From: Blastopirellula marina | Lineage (GTDB): Bacteria > Planctomycetota > Planctomycetia > Pirellulales > Pirellulaceae | NCBI RefSeq assembly: GCF_002967765.1 | Contig: NZ_PUHY01000014.1 | Span: 248,001-312,000 of the forward strand | Direction: 5' to 3' | DNA length: 64,000 bases | In this document: one piece after another, positions 55,720 through 63,631 of the stretch | How the letters are laid out: every line of letters starts with the position of its first letter | Numbering within the stretch: position 1 is the first letter of the stretch | The notes under the pieces: generated by a model | The model's database searches: none | Told to the model about the DNA's origin: nothing | What the model saw: the letters and a program-made list of their open reading frames with translations, nothing else | Position numbers and translations under genes: made by a program

Positions 55720-57480
55720 TCAACGAATCTGAGCCTGTTCGATTTCTTCCAAGGCAAGATAGGCGTTGTTGATGCTGCCACCAGAGAGCTTTCTTCGCCA
55801 CGAATTGGAGTTCGGGTTGCCGGTTCGTACCACATACCAGAACAGTCCGGCCGAGATCAGAAATCCCAACCCGCCAACGGCAAGGGAAAGATAAAGTGCT
55901 TGCGGATGCAGCACGATGTCGAAACCGAGAGCGACAGCGACCGGAATCCACATCAGCCACCACACGAAGCCAATAATCGTGGCGGCATTGAGGTAACGCG
56001 CCTGCAGATTGTCGAGCTTACGACGGATGTCAACGACTGATTTCGAGTAATCGATGCGACGGATGCGGGTGCAAACCATCGCTGATTGGGCGATCACCAA
56101 TACGCCGTACACATGCAGAATCAAGCCGCATGCCAAGCGATGAGGAACATAGGTATTTTGTGTCCAGCAGAACGCTCCGAGTACAACGAGTGCGATGCCG
56201 ACGAGTAGTTGCACAATTTGTCCGCGAAACAGTGGCCGCAGCGAATTCTCGACGCGCTCCATCAATTGACGACGTGTCAGCAGCAAGCGGCCGGCTAACT
56301 CCTGTTCGGCCATGCTGACGGATGACTGCTGACTTGAAGACGCGACATCTCTGGCCACCGTTTCTGCCATCGTGGCACGAGATGTCGATGTGATCGATTG
56401 CACGTCTGATTTAATCTGGCTGGCGTGTTGATAGCGACGCTGCGGTTCTTTTTCCAACGTTCGTAGAACCACTTCATCCAGTCGCACATCAATGGCGACT
56501 TTTTGCGAAGGAGCCGCGAAACGCCCGATCGGGAGTTCCCCGGTCAGCATTTCGTAGAAGACGACACCCAGCGAATAGATGTCGGCCCGATGGTCAATAT
56601 TCCGCGATCCTTCCAAGTGTTCTGGGGCCATGTAACGCGGCGTACCCATCACTTGGTGCGTCCCCGTGAGCATGTCGGGCTGGCTCTCGCTGCCCAGAAT
56701 ACGCGAGAGCCCAAAGTCGGCGATCTTCACGGTGCCGTCCATCGCCAGCAAGATGTTTTCTGGCTTGACGTCGCGATGGATTACTCCTTTGTCGTGCGCG
56801 TACTGCAGGGCGTCGCACAGATGGGGAACGATCGCCAACGCATGGGCTGGCGCCAATTGACCTGCTTTCACCACTTCGCGAAGCGTCGACCCGTCGACGT
56901 ATTCCATTAGAAAGTAATAGGTATTCTCGACATTGCCGAACTCAAATACCGAAACAATGTTTGGGTGGCTAAGCCGAGCCAGCGTTCGTGCTTCTCGAGT
57001 AAATCGCAGCGCGAACTTAACATCATGCCCCAGTTCTTCTGGTAAGATCTTCAAGGCGACCACGCGGTCCAGCCCTGGCTGACGAGCTTTGTAAACGGCG
57101 CCCATTCCGCCAGCCCCGATCAGTTCCATGATCTCGAGGGCAGGGAACAACTCGGCCAGTCGTCCTACGGTTGGAGGTTGAAAACCGCCCGTTGCCGAAA
57201 CGCCTTCGCTCAGGGCGTCCCGAATAACCGATGAGCTCTCGGGGAAGCGATCGAGATACTGCTGCGCAATCGGCGCTTCCCCTCGTCGCCGCCGATAATC
57301 GACATCGAGCACGATCAGTTCGGCCAGCAGGACGTCTCGTTCGATCGCGGAAAGATTGTCCGTCAGAACCGATTCGATGGTCGGTTCTTCATTGGCTTGC
57401 CAACGCCGTTCAAAGTCGGCGCAGAGATCGTCAATGTGTTCCAGGACGGCGATCGGTAGTTTCTTCTGGCGGATGTTCAT
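55720..57480 (-). CDS. Membrane-anchored Ser/Thr protein kinase
   Basis: 586 aa. An N-terminal about 110-residue region typical of planctomycete kinases (WQANEEPTIESVL; LAELIVLDVDYRRRRGE) precedes the kinase domain: GAGGMGAVYKA, VALKIL, HRDVKPENILL, DFGLSRI, GTPRYMAPE. After a low-complexity linker, four hydrophobic helices (VQLLVGIALVVLGAFCW onward) anchor it to the membrane. Its start codon lies 50 bp inside the sigma factor gene, in another frame, so the two are translationally coupled. Probably phosphorylates the sigma factor or a regulator of it; that is inference. Confidence 0.93.
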   Translation of the reverse strand: MNIRQKKLPIAVLEHIDDLCADFERRWQANEEPTIESVLTDNLSAIERDVLLAELIVLDVDYRRRRGEAPIAQQYLDRFPESSSVIRDALSEGVSATGGFQPPTVGRLAELFPALEIMELIGAGGMGAVYKARQPGLDRVVALKILPEELGHDVKFALRFTREARTLARLSHPNIVSVFEFGNVENTYYFLMEYVDGSTLREVVKAGQLAPAHALAIVPHLCDALQYAHDKGVIHRDVKPENILLAMDGTVKIADFGLSRILGSESQPDMLTGTHQVMGTPRYMAPEHLEGSRNIDHRADIYSLGVVFYEMLTGELPIGRFAAPSQKVAIDVRLDEVVLRTLEKEPQRRYQHASQIKSDVQSITSTSRATMAETVARDVASSSQQSSVSMAEQELAGRLLLTRRQLMERVENSLRPLFRGQIVQLLVGIALVVLGAFCWTQNTYVPHRLACGLILHVYGVLVIAQSAMVCTRIRRIDYSKSVVDIRRKLDNLQARYLNAATIIGFVWWLMWIPVAVALGFDIVLHPQALYLSLAVGGLGFLISAGLFWYVVRTGNPNSNSWRRKLSGGSINNAYLALEEIEQAQIR

Positions 57481-58078
57481 GGGGTTCGACTAATTCCTGC
57501 TGGCATTTTTCTCGAATCAGGTGCAAACGACGCTCGATCGTCCGCTCCGAGCAACCAAATCGCCGGGCTAACTCAGCGTTGGAATACCCTTCTAACTTGG
57601 CACCCGCCAAATCTCGGAGCTGCCCGACACCTAAATGAGAAAAAAATTGCTCTACCGATTCCTGCATCATCAGCACCATTTCGGGGGATGGCTCGTCACC
57701 GATCGCTTCGATGATGCTGCCATCCTCGGCCGCTTGGTCCAAAGAATGGAGCATGACCTTGCCCCCACGCCGCTGCCGAGCATCATGCCGCCGCTTATCG
57801 ATCACCTTGCGGGCCGACATTCGCAACAGCAGCCTCCACAGATCGTCCCGGTCCGCGAGATCGGGAAAATTCCCGTTCTCAGCCGCGTTATAGAAGCTAT
57901 CGAAAACGCTCAGCACGATATCTTCTTCATCCGAAACGGCCCGGTTCTGCCCAACCAACCGTCCACGAACGGCCCGCACAAGCCGATCGAAATACAACCG
58001 CCAAATCTGGTTCGCCGCCGCTGAATCCCCGGCCTTCACCAAATCGATCCAATGGCTGACGTTTGTGGATTTGGACAT
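57431..58078 (-). CDS. ECF-family RNA polymerase sigma factor
   Basis: 215 aa. Region 2 begins near IWRLYFDRLVRAVRGRL and includes DEEDIVLSVFDSFY; region 4 holds a helix-turn-helix around YSNAELARRFGCSERTIERRL. The C-terminal tail is Pro/Glu-rich. No anti-sigma factor gene is adjacent; instead the 3' end overlaps the kinase gene by 50 bp. This matches planctomycete ECF groups thought to be controlled by Ser/Thr phosphorylation. No clear ribosome site before the ATG. Confidence 0.92.
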   Translation of the reverse strand: MSKSTNVSHWIDLVKAGDSAAANQIWRLYFDRLVRAVRGRLVGQNRAVSDEEDIVLSVFDSFYNAAENGNFPDLADRDDLWRLLLRMSARKVIDKRRHDARQRRGGKVMLHSLDQAAEDGSIIEAIGDEPSPEMVLMMQESVEQFFSHLGVGQLRDLAGAKLEGYSNAELARRFGCSERTIERRLHLIREKCQQELVEPHEHPPEETTDRRPGTH

Positions 58079-58251
58079 CGAGGTTAGCGTTCGGAGAGAT
58101 GAAGATCAAAGAACCGAGGAGTGTGGTTCCTATGGTACCATACCCATCCGAGGAATCGAGCTTTCGAGACGAAATGCGAGCGAAGCAGAATTAAGTCAGA
58201 CGATGCCGAAGTTGGCAATCGCTGACGCTATGGAATCGATTATCGTCAAAG

Positions 58252-59154
58252 TTATACCCAGTGATGTTGCAGTTCGTCGCGGAACGGAATGTTCTCTAAC
58301 CATTCTTGCAGTGTGGGCGAAAGTGAAGTGACATCGTAGAACGGTTGGTTACCTTCATTGCTGCGAACCCACTGGTAAAGTCCCTTGTCCCATGGCAGGC
58401 CGCGATTGGGATCGAACTCTGCGACTAGTTCCGGGGCATACCAGCGGCACAACTCATAGAGGCCATGTGGTTCCAGGCAGATATATTTGAATAGATCGTA
58501 AAGCTGCGAGATCTTACGACTAGTGTCGATGAAGGAATTGAGTCCTTTCGCAACTTGCGTCGGATCGGCATCGTATATTCCCTGCAGCGTGGCATACAGA
58601 CATACGATATGCTTCTTCGGTTTGCTCCAGGACGCGTACTCAGCAATCGCCGCAGCAAGCCGTTCACGATCGCGGCTGATGACGGCAGTGATCCCGGCAT
58701 GTAACAGTCTCTCTGCCCGTGGCCCACGTTGGGCGTGAGCTGGCGTGACAGACGTGTAATGTTGAAAAAGGGGAATGTCACCCGATGCGAGGATGCGTAA
58801 CATGTCATTCGCACCGCTAAGAAAGTCATCACATTCGTCGCGTGTTCCCCACCAATAGCTGAGTCGACCAAACGTGCTTGCTGAACGTGCGAGTTCTTCT
58901 GGATTGTCGTCGAGAATGCGTTTTCCGTAACCACGTTCAAGCAACGGATAACCACGCATGAGGCTCTGAGTCGCATGCGCGATGTGCTGATCTTCGGTCC
59001 AATCAACATCTCGCATTCGGTGGACGCCAAGTAGTTCTGGGAAGTACATCTCCTGTTTGGCCGAGAAATAGTCGTGAAGCGATTGGCCCGCACCGTAACT
59101 GTCTACGAGGACCTCGATATCGCGCTGATACTTTTTCGGAAGTGAGTCAATCAT
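58252..59154 (-). CDS. Helix-rich cytoplasmic protein, unrecognised
   Basis: 300 aa, no signal or membrane segment, rich in Trp and Tyr (SYWWGTRDEC; YASWSKPKKHIVCLYATLQG; LEPHGLYELCRWY). Predicted mostly alpha-helical. The EPHGLYEL / GLPWD elements are reminiscent of helical immunity-type proteins, but I cannot assign a family. It is the last of a small minus-strand cluster (60376-58252) with other orphan genes, which is how accessory immunity-like genes often sit. Confidence 0.6.
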   Translation of the reverse strand: MIDSLPKKYQRDIEVLVDSYGAGQSLHDYFSAKQEMYFPELLGVHRMRDVDWTEDQHIAHATQSLMRGYPLLERGYGKRILDDNPEELARSASTFGRLSYWWGTRDECDDFLSGANDMLRILASGDIPLFQHYTSVTPAHAQRGPRAERLLHAGITAVISRDRERLAAAIAEYASWSKPKKHIVCLYATLQGIYDADPTQVAKGLNSFIDTSRKISQLYDLFKYICLEPHGLYELCRWYAPELVAEFDPNRGLPWDKGLYQWVRSNEGNQPFYDVTSLSPTLQEWLENIPFRDELQHHWV

Positions 59155-59194
59155 GCTGTTGGCTACGGAAAGTAAGAAACGGTCATGATCGGTC

Positions 59195-59629
59195 TCAATG
59201 CAGAATGAGATTCCATGGCGTGACGGTCCAAAGCGGAAATGCGACGATCGTTCCGAGCAAGACTGCCAAACCCGCCAACAGCGCTACGAAGGATATCGAA
59301 TTTCGTCGAGTCACAAACGCCAAGGGCCAAACCAGAATCACGAATGTCAACCACATCGCGAAGAGGAAGAACATAAATCCAAAGACGGCGTACTTCTCTT
59401 GCCCAAGTAACGTAAGCATGTCACGCGGAGGGCTATAAGGGATTCGCACCAGTTCCAACAGAAGCCACTCGACGACCACAACCACAATCGTGGCGATCAC
59501 CATCCCTATGCGTAATCGCGAAGCCCTTTCTGTTTCTACTGAGGATTCCGAGTCGCTCATCGCCGTGTGTCCATCGTTTTCGTCACCCTTCGATTCCTGA
59601 GGAAGATTTCGGGAACATTGGGTTCTCAC
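59195..59629 (-). CDS. Small three-helix membrane protein
   Basis: 144 aa from GTG 59629, whose GTG overlaps the TGA of the upstream small ORF as GTGA, a coupling pattern. A charged N-terminal 40 residues precede three hydrophobic helices (GMVIATIVVVVVEWLLLELV; FGFMFFLFAMWLTFVILVWP; FVALLAGLAVLLGTIVAFP). ATG 59560 is an alternative start. Function unknown. Confidence 0.6.
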   Translation of the reverse strand: MRTQCSRNLPQESKGDENDGHTAMSDSESSVETERASRLRIGMVIATIVVVVVEWLLLELVRIPYSPPRDMLTLLGQEKYAVFGFMFFLFAMWLTFVILVWPLAFVTRRNSISFVALLAGLAVLLGTIVAFPLWTVTPWNLILH

Positions 59630-59730
59630 AATCCTCGTGACTGTTCGATCTTCCTTGGTAACGCCAACAGGTCATCTCGAGAACCGATCGCCCATCCGTG
59701 ATAGTTGTCGGTGATTTCGTACCAATCCAT
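59626..59730 (-). CDS. Small ORF, 34 aa
   Basis: 34 codons starting at ATG 59730 with GAGAGGG about 4 nt upstream, encoding a Trp- and Asp-rich peptide (begins MDWYEITDNYHGW, ends KIEQSRGL). It lies 13 bp after the 210-aa gene's stop and shares GTGA with the next gene. It may be a real small protein or the remnant of a longer gene's end. Confidence 0.45.
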   Translation of the reverse strand: MDWYEITDNYHGWAIGSRDDLLALPRKIEQSRGL

Positions 59731-59743
59731 CGAGCCCTCTCGC

Positions 59744-60376
59744 TTATCTAGGCGAATGTTCAAACTGTTGGCCGACTGCTGCGAGAATCAAGGAGATCGG
59801 CTGGCGGACATCATCCTTGATCGTCCGTCGAAACGAGTTAATCGCACAAGCGAAGGAAATTGTCGCGAGCGTCGATGTTGAAATAGGGGAATAGGGATCA
59901 CCCGTAAGGGACAGCACGCAAAATTCACTCGACTCAGCGGCCCACATGCCAGGCTCATCAAACCATACATCACCGTATTCTTCGTGAAACCAATGTAACT
60001 GCTTCGTGAGATCGATGGTATCAAGGGCCTGTTGCTTATGTTGATCAGACGGAGCCGCTATCCACTTGGCAACCGCTTCTAATTGCTGCGTAGGTGGTTG
60101 CGAGTCAACGAGCGATTCGAGGGCCATTTCCGGCGACTCTCGAAGCCAGGCATCCCAGTGTTGGCGAGCCTGTTGCGCGGCTGCATAGGTCGCGGCAACG
60201 AGATACCACGGCCCGACGGAAGCAAGCTGTTCCATCCAAACGTTGAGGTTCACTAGCATCGGCCCAGGTCCGGGCCAGGAATCATCCACTTCACGCGACT
60301 CGGCCAGCCACTCGAGATCCCGAAGCAAGTCACGATTCTCTGGCAGTCCATTTCGGTCGTTTGATAGCGGACTCAT
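59744..60376 (-). CDS. Conserved-looking soluble protein, unrecognised
   Basis: 210 aa. Central feature is a helical stretch AATYAAAQQARQHWDAWL, then AVAKWIAAPSD and a C-terminal part with DEPGMWAAES and CVLSLTGDPYSPISTSTLA. No signal peptide or membrane helix. Codon use is like its neighbours. It heads the small cluster with the 34-aa ORF, the membrane protein and the 300-aa helical protein. An immunity-like or phage-defence accessory role is possible but unsupported. Confidence 0.6.
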   Translation of the reverse strand: MSPLSNDRNGLPENRDLLRDLEWLAESREVDDSWPGPGPMLVNLNVWMEQLASVGPWYLVAATYAAAQQARQHWDAWLRESPEMALESLVDSQPPTQQLEAVAKWIAAPSDQHKQQALDTIDLTKQLHWFHEEYGDVWFDEPGMWAAESSEFCVLSLTGDPYSPISTSTLATISFACAINSFRRTIKDDVRQPISLILAAVGQQFEHSPR

Positions 60377-60414
60377 CGATGCCTACATGCCTCACTCCAA
60401 GTGGCCAACGGGTT

Positions 60415-60577
60415 AACAGTCTGTTGAATTTCTCAGATCGGCTACGCCATTGAGATTGGGGCGATTGCGGCGTTGTGAATTCCTCGACCTATCTAGTGGA
60501 TATGCCTGCGGACTCACGCCTTGCCCTCGCCCCAATCTCAATTACTCGCTAACGAAGCAGAAAATCAACAGGCTGTT
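60415..60577. mobile_element. MITE-like imperfect palindrome
   Basis: The left arm starts AACAGTCTGTTGAATTTCT; the right arm read in reverse starts AACAGCCTGTTGATTTTCT. Both arms then reach a shared perfect 17-bp block ATTGAGATTGGGGCGA-type core (60450s versus 60530s). Arms are roughly 60 bp with about 70% match around a 40-bp centre. No ORF inside. Such terminal sequences are typical of non-autonomous IS derivatives; target duplication is not clear. Confidence 0.6.
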
Positions 60578-60636
60578 ACGCCCAGATGATACCACACCCA
60601 AGTCACGCAGATCGAGTTCGCCGTTGCTCTTGCCGG

Positions 60637-60789
60637 TCAACCGTTGGACATGATCTGCTCGACCTCTTCCTCGGAATACATGAACAGCGGGCGAATCTCG
60701 ATTTCGGAGTCCTCGGCCGTTGGGCAGCGTTTTACCCAGGCAATCGCTGCTTCCATCGACCTTTGTTTCCCCGGAATTGAAGCTCCGAT
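60637..60789 (-). pseudogene. YciI/DGPF-family gene remnant
   Basis: In one minus-strand frame the codons read SMEAAIAWVKRCP then SEIEIRPLF, the conserved C-terminus of YciI-like DGPF proteins (about 130 aa, often partners of ECF sigma factors). The frame is closed upstream by TAG at 60790-60792, so only the last about 50 residues remain, ending at TGA 60637-60639. It lies between the MITE-like element and the esterase gene. Confidence 0.6.
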
Positions 60790-60817
60790 CTAAGAGGGGG
60801 CGAGCGACGCAAGACAA

Positions 60818-61723
60818 TCATCGTTGGAGCTGACGATCAAAAAAGTCAAGTACAACTTTAATCCTCTCGGGCGTAAAGAACTTCGGTCCTCCGTGTCCGG
60901 CGTCTTGCACAATCACCAGTCGGCCACTCAGACCCAACTGATTATAGAGCGTCTCCATGCGTTTGCTCTGGTCGATAAGCACTCGCTTGTCGTTCGAGCC
61001 ATGAAAGATTAACAGCGGCGGAGCATTCTTGGTCACATAGGTTGCAGGGCTTGCGAATCGTTCGGCCTCAGGTGTGATCTTTCCGCTTTTCAGGCCGCCC
61101 AACAAAGCAAAGCTTCCAGCTTTTTCGGAGTAAGCGATTTCCGGCTGTGTCTTTCCTCGCAGTTCAAAATCGGACGGACCAAAGAAGTCAACGACAGCCT
61201 GCACCGCAGAAGATTGGTCGAGATTTCCACCCACTTTTCCTTCCAGATCATCGACACCAGCGGAAACTCCTAACAGTAGCGCGAGATGACCGCCTGCTGA
61301 ACTGCCACCGACGAAAATCTTAGTTGCGTCGTATCCATATCGATCCGCATTGGCCCGCAGCCATCGGACAGCCGCTTTGCAATCATGAATCTGAGCCGGA
61401 AACACGTCCACGTCGGTCAGTCGGTAGCTGATGCTCGCCACCGCGTATCCATGTTCCGTAAGTGTCTTTAGCGGCACGCGTTTCCGTGACCCGCTACGCC
61501 ATCCACCCCCGTGAATCCACATCAACAGTTGCGGCTTCTTGGTGAGACCGTCTGTGTTTGATGTAGATTCCGGAAGGAAGATATCCAACATCAGTGAATG
61601 CCCACCCACTTTCGCAAAGACGACATCTGTATATTCGGTGACAGCGCCTTCCGTATGCGATGTTAGCAGGCAGTCCAGGAAGACACTCATCACGACTAAC
61701 AGCACGCTTGCAAATCGCAACAC
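60818..61723 (-). CDS. Secreted alpha/beta hydrolase (esterase/lipase)
   Basis: 301 aa. Signal-like N-terminus (LRFASVLLVVMSVFLDCLL). Oxyanion motif HGGGW (hormone-sensitive lipase type), nucleophile elbow GGSSAGGHLAL, and near the C-terminus FHGSNDKRV and DAGHGG providing the Asp and His. Similar to planctomycete BD-FAE-like esterases. The start is uncertain: GTG 61723 gives a plausible signal; TTG 61792 and ATG 61690 are alternatives. Likely a periplasmic carboxylesterase acting on polysaccharide acyl groups. Confidence 0.82.
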   Translation of the reverse strand: MLRFASVLLVVMSVFLDCLLTSHTEGAVTEYTDVVFAKVGGHSLMLDIFLPESTSNTDGLTKKPQLLMWIHGGGWRSGSRKRVPLKTLTEHGYAVASISYRLTDVDVFPAQIHDCKAAVRWLRANADRYGYDATKIFVGGSSAGGHLALLLGVSAGVDDLEGKVGGNLDQSSAVQAVVDFFGPSDFELRGKTQPEIAYSEKAGSFALLGGLKSGKITPEAERFASPATYVTKNAPPLLIFHGSNDKRVLIDQSKRMETLYNQLGLSGRLVIVQDAGHGGPKFFTPERIKVVLDFFDRQLQR

Positions 61724-62315
61724 GAAGAACCCCGTGAATATAAAGAAACGATGATCGCCACTGATCGCTCCGGCGGTCCGTGTACGACACAAAGATTAAC
61801 GGAGGCCGCCACGGCCATCATGATTTTTCATCATGATGGAACGCGTTTAAACGTCACAATATACTATTTGTCAGCGGCATTCTGCCTGTTTCGATCAACC
61901 TAGTCACATCTGGCCCTGTTGAAAACTACAGGATTTCCATGGATTGGAAAATGATGTCAGGGTGCATGGTTCGTCTTAAAAATTGCCTTACCCGGCCTTT
62001 CGCTTGGTCGGAGGGTTAAGTCCAAGATCTGACGGCGGGCTGTTGCGAACGGTTAACAGTCCGCACACGTTTGCCTCCTCCACACGAGATTCCTTGCTTA
62101 ATGTCCCATTCCTAGTGCTTATAGGGGCCAGCCAGGAGTTTAGGTCCTGCTAGTCGCCGGTAAAGGCCGCCGGTAATAGTTTCAGAGTGATTCGAGAATG
62201 AATTCCCCATGGGGCCTGGAAAGTGGACTGAGACTTTGTATCATCAAGGCCTGCTTTGTTGGCCTATCGAGTTCTCAACTCTCCATGATCCCTTATAGAG
62301 AAGGCCCCCCGCCGG
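61724..62315. other. Intergenic region with repeat copy A
   Basis: Nearly 600 bp without a gene. It holds the first copy of the direct repeat (61946-62100), a CCCCATGGGG palindrome (62205-62214), a small CAGGA/TCCTG hairpin near 62133-62149, and the promoter of the DUF1559 gene. GAGAAGG at 62298-62304 is its likely ribosome site. Confidence 0.5.
61946..62100 (+). repeat. Direct repeat copy A upstream of the DUF1559 gene
   Basis: About 155 bp matching 63433-63587 at a constant offset of 1487 bp (one 1-bp slip). The best block, starting at 62034 (GGCGGGCTGTTGCGAACGG), matches the downstream copy at 40 of 48 positions. Confidence 0.7.
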
Positions 62316-63326
62316 ATGAAGAGAAAAGGTTTTACCCTCGTTGAATTGTTGGTGGTGATTGCCATTATCGGAGTTCTGATTGCCTTGCTATTGCCCGCCG
62401 TTCAGCAGGCTCGCGAAGCTGCACGACGCATGCAGTGCACCAATCAGCTCAAGCAGTGGATTCTTGCCACGCATAACTATCACGATACGTTCCGCAAGTT
62501 TCCGACCAGTTTCCAGGGCACTGGAGAAAACCAGTGGTCGGCCCAGGCTCGCCTGCTTCCATTTTTGGAGCAAAAGGCCATCGAAACCGAAATTGACTAC
62601 AGTGTCGACTATCACGAATACCACTACGGTGGTACGCATGAGACGCTAATCAACGGCGTTCCACTGCCTGCTTTGCGGATTGATGCCCTGCTTTGCCCGT
62701 CGGAGGTTAAGGATCAGCAGCGTGTCGATGGCTCGGGCCGTCCTGAGAACTATCCTCTGAACTACGCCATCAATATGGGCGTTTGGTACGTCTATAATGG
62801 TTCTAGTGGGGGTGAAGGTGCCTTCGTGCCTGGCAAGTACATGCGTATGGCCGACATGACCGACGGAACGAGCAACACGATTGGCTTTTCGGAAGTGAAA
62901 GCCTATACCCACTACGATCGGGACAACGGACCCTACGGGGCTTCCGAGATCAATTCGTTTCCGAATGTGGCTTCGTACATCGAATCGAACGTGACCACTT
63001 CGACGCGTAACTCTGGGCACACCGAGTGGGTTGACGGTAAGACGCATCAGACTGGCTTTACCGCGTTTTTCCCGCCTAATACCGATTTCAACATTGGTGC
63101 TGGTAGCCCAACTCCGGCCGACTTCACCAACAATCGAGAGCACCGAGCTACTAGTAGTTCGCCAACCCTGGCGGCCGTCACCGCTCGAAGTTATCACCCA
63201 GGCGTGGTGAACGCGGCGTTCATGGACGGCTCGGTTTCGCGGGTCACGGACACGGTTGACTTGAGCGCCTATCGATCGGCCGCAACTCGCAACGGCGGCG
63301 AAGTTTTGAGTCGCGAAGACTTGTAA
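62316..63326 (+). CDS. DUF1559 prepilin-like protein
   Basis: 336 aa. Leader [17 protein letters not shown] with Glu5, then the diagnostic [17 protein letters not shown], a Tyr/His-rich middle, and a C-terminal [13 protein letters not shown] typical of the family. Planctomycetes encode many copies of this secreted, pseudopilin-like protein and their function is not settled. This one is single here and far from the secretion cluster. It is bounded on both sides by copies of a direct repeat, which suggests the gene duplicated or moved as a unit. Confidence 0.95.
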   Translation: MKRKGFTLVELLVVIAIIGVLIALLLPAVQQAREAARRMQCTNQLKQWILATHNYHDTFRKFPTSFQGTGENQWSAQARLLPFLEQKAIETEIDYSVDYHEYHYGGTHETLINGVPLPALRIDALLCPSEVKDQQRVDGSGRPENYPLNYAINMGVWYVYNGSSGGEGAFVPGKYMRMADMTDGTSNTIGFSEVKAYTHYDRDNGPYGASEINSFPNVASYIESNVTTSTRNSGHTEWVDGKTHQTGFTAFFPPNTDFNIGAGSPTPADFTNNREHRATSSSPTLAAVTARSYHPGVVNAAFMDGSVSRVTDTVDLSAYRSAATRNGGEVLSREDL

Positions 63327-63374
63327 CGCTAGCTACTAAGACCGATTCTGAGCCTAAAGATCATCAGCGCGGTA

Positions 63375-63403
63375 CGCTGGGTTAGCGTCATCGTAACCCA
63401 GCG
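63375..63403. repeat. REP-like perfect hairpin
   Basis: CGCTGGGTTA (63375-63384) pairs with TAACCCAGCG (63394-63403), loop of 9 nt. No U-tract. The GGTACGCTGGGTTA type of sequence resembles REP elements mobilised by TnpA-REP proteins; it could also terminate the DUF1559 transcript. Confidence 0.6.
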
Positions 63404-63432
63404 AAGACAAATTGGTGCCTGGCTTATGACTT

Positions 63433-63587
63433 AGGAAATGGTGTCAGGAAACATTGTTCGTCTTGGAATTTGCCTTCCTCTGACTTTCGAGTAGTCGGAG
63501 CGGTGAATCCAGGATCAGGCGGCGGGTTGTTGGGAGCGGTTAAGAGTCCGGACACGTTTGCTTCTTCAGACTTGAAAGAGCCCTTGC
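63433..63587 (+). repeat. Direct repeat copy B downstream of the DUF1559 gene
   Basis: Second copy of the 61946-62100 repeat. Shared anchors are TGTCAGG, TTCGTCTT, GTCGGAG, GGCGGG.TGTTG and CACGTTTGC at a spacing of 1487 bp. Confidence 0.7.
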
Positions 63588-63631
63588 CTATGAAAGGCGA
63601 TGGCCAGTTCGCGAAACACTTGAACGCTTTG

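Larger units (their letters stand above)
63327..63631. other. Intergenic region with REP-like hairpin and repeat copy B
   Basis: 305 bp after the DUF1559 gene with no gene: a perfect 10-bp hairpin (63375-63403) and repeat copy B (63433-63587). Confidence 0.6.

Noticed and set aside
62205-62214. CCCCATGGGG palindrome before the DUF1559 gene
   Set aside because: Short, isolated and likely by chance in a GC-rich stretch; not called as an operator.
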